This document shows, in pieces, positions 53,757-62,800 of a DNA stretch of 64,000 bases. The notes under the pieces are model-generated. The model saw only the letters and a list, made by a program, of their open reading frames with translations. It was not told where the DNA came from and ran no database searches. Source of the DNA: Flavobacterium supellecticarium (GTDB lineage Bacteria > Bacteroidota > Bacteroidia > Flavobacteriales > Flavobacteriaceae); the NCBI RefSeq assembly GCF_004801375.1, contig NZ_SSNZ01000001.1, forward strand, positions 434,001 to 498,000, written 5' to 3'. The position numbers and the translations under genes are program-made. Within the stretch, counting starts at the first letter, position 1, and each line of letters begins with the position of its first letter.

Positions 53757-55682
53757 ATGATGATGAAAAAAAAAGTGATATTACTAATAGCCTTGATCAG
53801 TTATTCTGCTGCTTTTCCTCAAAAAAACAGCATCAACAACGCTGATAAAAAATACGATCATTATGCCTATATAGATGCTATTAAAATGTATGAAAAAGTG
53901 GCGAAAAAAGGGTATAAATCGGCAAACCTGTTCGAAAAACTGGGCAATTCCTATTATTTTAACGGGGATCTTGATAAGGCAGAAAAATGGTACGAAAAAC
54001 TTTTTACGCTTAACCAGACTGTCGAACCGATCTCTTATTTTCGGTATGCTCAAACTTTAAAAGCGATCGGGCACTATGATAAAGCCAACCAAATGCTTTT
54101 GGTTTTCTATAAGAAAACCAACGATCCATTAGCTAATGAACTACTTAATAACCCGGATTATATTCAGAAATTACGGGAAGATTCCGGACGTTTTCAGGTA
54201 GAAAACACTGGAATTAATTCCAAATATTCCGATTATGGTCCGGCTTTTTATAATAACGAGTTAGTGTTTAGCTCTGCTCGTGATGCCGGGGGCATATTTC
54301 AACGGAAACACCAATGGACCAATCAGTATTTTACTAAATTTTATGTAGCACAGAACACTGGGGAGGGTTATCTGTCACCTACAAAAAAGTTTTCAAAAAA
54401 TATTGATAGCCGTTTTCATGAATCGACCCCGGCATTTTCTAAAGATGGTAAAACAATGTATTTTACCCGGAATAATTATAACAATAGAAAAAAAGGGAAA
54501 AGTTCCGACCGGATCATCAAGCTTAAAATCTACAAAGCGACACTTTCCGATGGAAAATGGGACAATGTAACCGAAATGCCGTTTAACAGCAACAACTACA
54601 GTACGGCACATCCGGCATTGAGTCTGGATGAAAAAACACTGTATTTTTCGTCCGATATGCCCGGTAGTCTTGGAAATTCCGATATTTATAAAGTAACCAT
54701 CAATAGCGATGGAACCTATGGAAAACCGGAAAATCTGGGGAAAACCATCAATACATCCGGAAGGGAAACCTTTCCGTTTGTTTCACAAAAAAACGAACTG
54801 TATTTTGCTTCCGACGGGCATTTAGGGATTGGCGGACTGGATATTTTTAAATCCAAAATTTTAAATGACGGTTATTCGACTCCTGAAAATCTGGGAAGTC
54901 CGGTGAACAGTCCAAAGGATGATTTTGCGTTGATCATGGACAGTCAGAAACAAATGGGGTATTTTAGTTCCAATCGGGATGGCGGACAAGGATCCGACGA
55001 TATTTATAAGGTTAAAGAATTGCCTTGCGAACAGCTTTTAAAAGGAATAATCACCGATAAAGAAAGCGGATTACCGTTGGCCAATGCCAAAGTATCCCTT
55101 TTTGATGCTAATAGAAAATCAATTGATTCGCTCCAAACCGATTCCAACGGATTATACCGTTTTGAAACGATCGATTGTGATAAAATCTATTATATCAAAG
55201 CCGAAAATGAAGGATATCAAACCCTGGAAACCAGTGTGATCATACCGGCCAAAACAGGTAAAACCACACTAAATATCGAATTGGAGAAAAAAAGTGTTCC
55301 CATCAAATCAGGCAGTGATCTGACAAAAGTGCTTCCCCTCGAAACGATCTATTTTGATCTGGATAAATGGAATATCCGTCCGGATGCCGAAGTGGAACTT
55401 CAAAAAGTAATTACCGTTCTAAAAGAACATTCAACCATAACCCTCGATATTCGTTCGCATACGGATAGCCGCCAAACGCATCAATACAACGAACGTTTGT
55501 CCGACAGAAGGGCCAATTCGACCTTGGAATATATAGTAAAACATGGTATTGATCGCAATCGTCTAACCGTCAAAGGTTATGGTGAAACGCAACCGATAAA
55601 CCGTTGTTCCGATCGTGTTCCTTGCTCTGAAGCCGAACACCAGCAAAACAGACGTAGCGAGTTTATCATCGTAAAAATGTAA
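53757..55682 (+). CDS. OmpA-family protein with TPR, PD40 and carboxypeptidase-like domains
   Basis: A 641-residue exported protein (signal peptide to ~20). TPR-like helices (residues ~25-125), WD40-like PD40 propeller segments (~155-420, FSSARDAGGIFQ, YFSSDMPGSLGNSDIYK), a CarboxypepD_reg-like domain (~430-510), and a C-terminal OmpA peptidoglycan-binding domain (~525-641, IYFDLDKWNIRPDAE, SHTDSRQTHQYNERLSDRRA, GYGETQPINRC). Such PorE-like proteins tie the T9SS to the cell wall. It closes the module 1 operon ahead of a terminator. Confidence 0.92.
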   Translation: MMMKKKVILLIALISYSAAFPQKNSINNADKKYDHYAYIDAIKMYEKVAKKGYKSANLFEKLGNSYYFNGDLDKAEKWYEKLFTLNQTVEPISYFRYAQTLKAIGHYDKANQMLLVFYKKTNDPLANELLNNPDYIQKLREDSGRFQVENTGINSKYSDYGPAFYNNELVFSSARDAGGIFQRKHQWTNQYFTKFYVAQNTGEGYLSPTKKFSKNIDSRFHESTPAFSKDGKTMYFTRNNYNNRKKGKSSDRIIKLKIYKATLSDGKWDNVTEMPFNSNNYSTAHPALSLDEKTLYFSSDMPGSLGNSDIYKVTINSDGTYGKPENLGKTINTSGRETFPFVSQKNELYFASDGHLGIGGLDIFKSKILNDGYSTPENLGSPVNSPKDDFALIMDSQKQMGYFSSNRDGGQGSDDIYKVKELPCEQLLKGIITDKESGLPLANAKVSLFDANRKSIDSLQTDSNGLYRFETIDCDKIYYIKAENEGYQTLETSVIIPAKTGKTTLNIELEKKSVPIKSGSDLTKVLPLETIYFDLDKWNIRPDAEVELQKVITVLKEHSTITLDIRSHTDSRQTHQYNERLSDRRANSTLEYIVKHGIDRNRLTVKGYGETQPINRCSDRVPCSEAEHQQNRRSEFIIVKM

Positions 55683-55716
55683 TCTTTTTTATTTAATTAT
55701 ATCTATTTTAAAACGA

Positions 55717-55749
55717 CAAAAGCATCCTTTTTAAAAAAGGATGCTTTTG
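55717..55749 (+). terminator. Terminator after adhesin module 1
   Basis: Arms caaaagcatccttttt (55717-55732) and aaaaaggatgcttttg (55734-55749) nearly touch, making a long perfect hairpin just past the OmpA gene. Confidence 0.8.
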
Positions 55750-55982
55750 CATTTTGGGTATTTGGATTGGATTTTAGTAAAACTTTTATTTTTTATATAA
55801 ATAGAGATGCAGATACAAAGCTAACCATTCCTATTCAATAGAAAAAAAACTCAGAGAAATTGTCCGTCTGATTAACCATAAAGTCTATTTAATTTAACAA
55901 AACCGCATACATTCTTGTGTCGGATTTTTATAAAAACAAGAAATATATAACAAATCAAGTCTAAAATAATCGTTACTTCACA

Positions 55983-56003
55983 GATAAAAAAAGTCCTTTT
56001 ATC
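55983..56003. promoter_or_regulatory. Hairpin conserved upstream of adhesin module 2
   Basis: GATAAAA (55983-55989) and TTTTATC (55997-56003) around a 7-base loop, with following GAAAA, as in 46532-46552. It lies ~360 bases before the small-protein gene (344 in module 1). Confidence 0.5.
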
Positions 56004-56364
56004 GAAAAACCTTACGAAAAGAAGTAATCCCGATTTTATTTGAATAATTTAGTATCACTAGAAACACGGCAAGGCATTGTTTTTATTTTAAGTAAATACC
56101 ACTTCCGCTTAAAATACACACAATGTTCCGCGATAAAATCCGTATGTCTATTGCGATACCACTAATTTATATCGCATTTTACTTTTTCATTTCCTAAAAC
56201 AGTACTACCCTTTTAATTAAGTCGCTACGTACTTTTTGTCGCTTATCCTGACAATTTGTTCCATGACTTTGTATACCGTATTTCTATAGGTGTTAGAACG
56301 CTACAGTTTTATCGCCCTGGGATTCCTTATGCCATTTGTTTCGCAACTAACTTAATTAAATATA

Positions 56365-56862
56365 TTGATTATGAACGCTTTAAAACAAAAAGCAGCCGTA
56401 CTGTTTCTGCTATTCCTCCTGGCAGAAACGGTACATTCACAAACTTTTATATCCTACCAGGATTTAATGACAAACAACGGGTATGGAAGTAAAAAAGAAG
56501 GTTCCGCTTTTGATTATGATCATGTAAAATCATTATTAAAAGAATTGCATCCCAAACTTTACATCCTTAATGGTAAAGAGAAAAATTTAACGCAAGGTAA
56601 TTTGTATTATGCCGAAGTTGATGCGACTTCATTCAGGCAATTGCTCGCGATGGATAACATCGGTTCATTGGAAATGCTTACTCTTAAGCTCAGTGCCAAT
56701 GACGCAGCAAGGATCGATCCGACAGCACTTGAAAAATTCAAGAATCTGAAGTATATCTATATTATCTGTGATTTTAAATGCAATCCGGATTATATCAAAA
56801 GCCTGTTTCTAAATAATCGTCATGATTATTTGATCATATACTCGATATCCATACCCAGTTAA
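56365..56862 (+). CDS. Small secreted partner protein of adhesin module 2
   Basis: A 165-residue homologue of the 46896-47390 protein with the same layout: signal peptide (AETVHSQ), TFISYQDLM, PKLYILNGKEKNLTQGNLYY, YAEVDATSFRQLL and IKSLFLNNRHDYLIIYS. I estimate ~40% identity by eye. The gene lies 23 bases before the module 2 adhesin. No known domain. Confidence 0.8.
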   Translation: MIMNALKQKAAVLFLLFLLAETVHSQTFISYQDLMTNNGYGSKKEGSAFDYDHVKSLLKELHPKLYILNGKEKNLTQGNLYYAEVDATSFRQLLAMDNIGSLEMLTLKLSANDAARIDPTALEKFKNLKYIYIICDFKCNPDYIKSLFLNNRHDYLIIYSISIPS

Positions 56863-56885
56863 ATTTTATTAAAAGTCATCAGATT

Positions 56886-59800
56886 ATGAGAAACTTTACC
56901 CAATTAAGTAGTATCATATCGGCGACATACACCAAATTCCTGCTAACCTCTTTTTTGATGTTTACAGCCATTAGTGTGTTTTCGCAAGTTCGGGTTCCGT
57001 TTACCCAACGAACCTCTCAGTATTCGCCAACTAAAAAGATTTATAACATCCAGGGCGATTTTACCATGATCGGGAATACCAACCTGTCATTGGTAAATTA
57101 TGGGGACAACACGAACAACAGTAACAACGATATGCAATATGTAGATGTAGACAGTGATCCAAATACATTAAATTCATCTTCCGCAACACTAAACTTTTCG
57201 ACCGAAAACGGTGCGATTCCTAACTGTTCCAAAATTATCTATGCCGGACTATATTGGTCGGCCAGAGCTTCCAATGGCAGTTCCAGTCCCGATACTTTTT
57301 CGGTGACTAAAAATTTTCCGGGCGCTCCACAACCTGTAAACAGTAATCAAACCGTTGGCCATAATGATGCGATTACGAATTCGCAATATACGATGAGTGT
57401 TTCGCGTCAGGGAAATAATAACAGCTATTATGTTCGCTATGATTTTAATGGTAACGGAAATACGGTTCAATTCGAATTCCAGAATGCCACACCATACATC
57501 CGCTATCGCATTAACAGCGGAAGCTGGATCAATCCAACCAATCAGGTTGTGACAAATAATGGAAACACCAGAGTCGTAACCTTTGATCCGGTTACGGTAT
57601 ACACCGAATCCGGAGGCATAACCCTTATCGTAAATGGTTTGGAACGTGACTCCCGACAAAACCAGTCCACAGCCCAATACCAGTCGACTTCATTTGCCTA
57701 TACCAACGTTAGCGGAAGCATTTCAAGCACCGTTAGCGTAACCAAAAACTTTAACAAAAGAGAAGTTTTATTAAAAGGTCCGGGCGCTTCAGGTTATACA
57801 CCGGTTACGGCTAATACCAACGATATTTACTATCCGAATTCCACCGATGATTTTATCTATTCCGCCTATGCGGAAGTAACCGATTACGTAAAACAATACG
57901 GCTTGGGCGATTATACCGTAGCCGATGTTGCGATGGTAGAAGGCAACGGAGGATCTGTAGGATATTATGGCGGTTGGGGATTAATTGTGATTTATGAAAA
58001 CTCCAAAATGAAATGGCGTGATGTAACCGTTTTCGACGGACACGCCTATGTGAGTGGTAGTAATACAACCAGTTTTGAATTACCGGTATCGGGATTTAAC
58101 ACCGTTCAGACCGGTCCGGTTAATCTAAAACTTGGCTTAATGGCGGGTGAAGGTGATCGCGGTATTAGCGGAGATTATTTCAGTATCCAAAAACAAAGCG
58201 ATAACAGCTGGCTGGATCTGAATCATTCCGGAAATACAACCACAAACTTTTTTAATTCATCGATACTCACCGGTGGCAACACCCTAAATCCAAACCTGTT
58301 GAACAATACCGGTTTGGATATCAGTATGTTTACGATACCGAATTCCGGAAACAGTGTTATCACCAATAACCAGACGTCTACCAAATTCCGGTATGGAACC
58401 ACGCAAGACACCTACTCTATTTTTACGATAGCCATGTCGGTCGATGCCTATGTTCCGCAACCTCAGGGAATTTCGTCCGTTACCACGATAAATGGTAACC
58501 CTGTAAGCGGACCGTTAACTGTTTTACCGGGACAGGAAATCGAGTTTAAAATAAAAGTTTTAAACGAAGGATCGGAAGCCATTAACAATGCAACCGTAGA
58601 AATACCGGTGCCTTTTACCGCGAGTTATGTAAATGGTAGTGCTTCGGGTAACATCCTTTTTAGTCCGGCTCCGAGTCCGAATACCGTATCGTTTAACCCA
58701 TCTCAAGGTGCAAACGGCTCCATTATCTGGAATATCGGAACACTTCCGTTACCGGCCAATCCATCGGATGTTTTAGGCGAACTTACGTTTAAATTAAAAG
58801 CAACCGAAGATTGTAGCATACTCAAAAATATGCACTGTAGTCCGGCGATAACCATATACGGTTATATAAACGGTGTCGGTGCTATTTCAGGAGTTGCCGT
58901 TACAACCAAACCGTTTATTCAGGGTTATACGGCTTCTGGAATATGTCAGGGCGAACCTATAAAAGATCCGTTGACCATAAGCATTAATTCGCAGGACTAT
59001 GTAAACAGTCATTGTCAGAATACACCGGATGAAATTGTATTTAATTTTTGTAATGCTTCCGGTAGTATTGCGGTATCACAAGTGAGCGGAGCCTTTCCTC
59101 CGGGAACCCGTTTTTACAACAGCTATCCGGTTGGTTCCGGCACTGTCGAATATACCGCCTCTAATCCGTTTCCGGCTACTGTAGGAACACAAACCTATTA
59201 TGGTATTCCACCGGGAAGCACCGATTGCTATTACACCTTCAAAATCAGCATTGCTACGAGTCCTGTTATTACAGCTCCGGCTAACTTTACACTCGAAGGT
59301 TGTAGTACCGGTTCCATAACGGGTCAGGTATATAGTGCAACACCAGTTAGCATTAGTCTGGCTCAATTTTTAGCCGCGGGCGGAAGCACAACAAACCAAT
59401 CGTTAAACTATACCATTACCTACGTCGATACCCAATCCGGTACTTGTCCGTTGGTTGTAACCCGAACTTTTACGATTAGTACCGCTTGTGCAGCGAATCA
59501 GCATTTTACACAACAGATTACTATAAAAGATACTACCCCACCGGTAGTGCCAACGCCACCAGCTGCTATAACCGTAGTCTGCGGTAGTGCTGTTCCGGCG
59601 ATGATCAGCCTAACAGCCAATGATAACTGTTCCGGTGCCATTACGGTACAAGGTGTGGATGTAACCACTCCGGGTAACTGTCCGAATTCCTATACTATCG
59701 TAAGAACCTGGACCTTTACGGATGCCTGTGGTAATACATCCAGCGTATCACAAAACATTACTGTAAATGATAATGTTCCACCAGTAGCACCAGCTGCTCC

Positions 59801-62800
59801 GGCAGACGTAACACTTGCTTGTAGTGGCGACGTTCCGGCAATGATCAGCCTAACAGCCAATGATAACTGTTCCGGTGCCATTACGGTACAAGGTGTGGAT
59901 GTAACCACTCCGGGTAACTGTCCGAATTCCTATACTATCGTAAGAACCTGGACCTTTACCGATGCTTGTGGCAATACATCAAGCGTATCACAAAACATTA
60001 CTGTTAATGATACTATTGCGCCAGTAGCACCAACCGCTCCGGCAGATATCACACTTGCTTGTGGTGGCGATGTTCCAGCGATGATCAGCTTAACAGCAAA
60101 CGATAACTGTTCCGGTGCAATAACCGTACAAGGTGTGGATGTGACTACTCCGGGTAACTGTCCGAATTCCTATACTATCGTAAGAACCTGGACCTTTACC
60201 GATGCTTGTGGTAATACATCCAGTGTATCACAAAACATAAATGTGAACGATAATATTGCGCCAGTAGCACCAGCTGCTCCGGCAGATGTAAAACTTGCCT
60301 GTGGCGGTGATGTTCCGGCAATGATCAGCTTAACAGCAACTGATAATTGTTCCGGTGAAATCACGGTACAAGGCGTGGATGTAACCACACAAGGTAATTG
60401 TCCGAATTCCTATACTATAGTAAGAACCTGGACCTTTACCGATGCTTGTGGCAATACATCAAGCGTATCACAAAACATTACTGTTAATGATACTATTGCG
60501 CCAGTAGCACCAACCGCTCCGGCAGATATCACACTTGCTTGTAGTGGCGACGTTCCAGAGATGATCAGCTTAACAGCCAATGATAACTGTTCCGGTGAAA
60601 TCACGGTACAAGGTGTGGATGTAACCACACAAGGTAATTGTCCGAATTCCTATACTATAGTAAGAACCTGGACCTTTACCGATGCTTGTGGCAATACATC
60701 CAGTGTATCGCAAAACATTACTGTAAATGATAATGTTCCACCAGTAGCACCAGCTGCTCCGGCTGCAATAAGCGTAGCTTGTGGCGGTGACGTTCCGGCG
60801 ATGATCAGCTTAACAGCCAATGATAACTGTTCCGGAGCCATAACCGTACAAGGTGTAGATGTAACGACTCCAGGTAACTGTCCGAATTCCTATACTATTG
60901 TAAGAACCTGGACCTTTACCGATGCCTGTGGTAACTCATCAAGCGTATCACAAAACATTACTGTAAATGATACTATTGCACCAGTAGCACCAGCTGCTCC
61001 GGCTGATATCACACTTTCATGTGGCAGTGATGTTCCGGCGATGATCAATTTAACAGCAACTGATAACTGTTCCGGTGAAATCACGGTACAAGGCGTGGAT
61101 GTAACCACACAAGGTAATTGTCCGAATTCCTATGCTATCGTAAGAACCTGGACCTTTACGGATGCTTGTGGCAATACATCCAGTGTATCGCAAAACATTA
61201 CTGTAAATGATAATGTTCCACCAGTAGCACCAGCTGCTCCGGCTGCAATAAGCGTAGCTTGTGGCGGTGACGTTCCGGCGATGATCAGCTTAACAGCAAC
61301 TGATAATTGTTCCGGTGAAATCACGGTACAAGGCGTGGATGTAACCACACAAGGTAATTGTCCGAATTCCTATACTATCGTAAGAACCTGGACCTTTACC
61401 GATGCCTGTGGCAATACATCCAGCGTATCGCAAAACATAAATGTAAATGATACTATTGCGCCAGTAGCACCAGCTGCTCCGGCAGATGTAACACTTGCTT
61501 GTGGCGGTGACGTTCCGGCGATGATCAGCTTAACAGCAACTGATAATTGTTCCGGTGAAATCACGGTACAAGGCGTGGATGTAACCACACAAGGTAATTG
61601 TCCGAATTCCTATACTATCGTAAGAACCTGGACCTTTACCGATGCCTGTGGCAATACATCCAGCGTATCGCAAAACATAAATGTAAATGATACTATTGCG
61701 CCAGTAGCACCAGCTGCTCCGGCAGATGTAACACTTGCTTGTGGCGGTGACGTTCCGGCGATGATCAGCTTAACAGCAACTGATAATTGTTCCGGTGAAA
61801 TCACGGTACAAGGTGTAGATGCAACTACTCCGGGTAATTGTCCAAACTCCTATACTATCGTAAGAGCCTGGACCTTTACGGATGCTTGTGGCAATACATC
61901 AAGCGTATCACAAAACATTACTGTTAATGATACTATTGCGCCGGTTGCGCCAACTGCTCCTGCCGATATCACACTTACTTGTGGTGGCGACGTTCCGGCG
62001 ATGATCAGCTTAACAGCTAATGATAACTGTTCCGGAGCCATAACCGTACAAGGTGTAGATGTAACGACTCCGGGTAATTGTCCGAATTCCTATACTATCG
62101 TAAGAACCTGGACCTTTACCGATGCCTGTGGTAATACATCCAGCGTATCGCAAAACATTACTGTAAATGATAATGTTCCACCAGTAACACCAGCTGCTCC
62201 GGCTGATATCACACTTTCATGTGGCGGTGATGTTCCGGCAATGATAAGCCTAACAGCAAACGATAACTGTTCTGGAGCCATTACGGTACAAGGCGTGGAT
62301 GTAACGACTCCGGGTAACTGTCCGAATTCCTATACTATCGTAAGAACCTGGACCTTTACGGATACTTGTGGCAATACATCCAGTGTATCGCAAAATATAA
62401 ATGTGAACGATAATATTGCGCCAGTAGCACCAGCTGCTCCGGCAGATGTAACACTTTCCTGTGGCGGTGATGTTCCGGCAATGATAAGCCTAACAGCAAC
62501 TGATAACTGTTCCGGTGAAATCACGGTACAAGGCGTGGATGTAACCACACAAGGTAATTGTCCGAATTCCTATACTATCGTAAGAACCTGGACCTTTACC
62601 GATGCCTGTGGCAATACATCCAGCGTATCGCAAAACATAAATGTAAATGATACTATTGCGCCAGTAGCACCAACCGCTCCGGCAGATATCACACTTGCTT
62701 GTGGTAGCGACGTTCCGGCGATGATCAGTTTAACAGCAACTGATAACTGTTCCGGTGAAATCACGGTACAAGGTGTAGATGTAACGACTCAAGGTAATTG

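Larger units (their letters stand above)
55683..56364. other. Gap between adhesin modules
   Basis: These 682 bases hold a terminator (55717-55749) for module 1 and a hairpin (55983-56003) shared with the upstream region of module 1. No gene is supported; the AT-rich remainder probably is untranslated leader and promoter. Confidence 0.6.
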
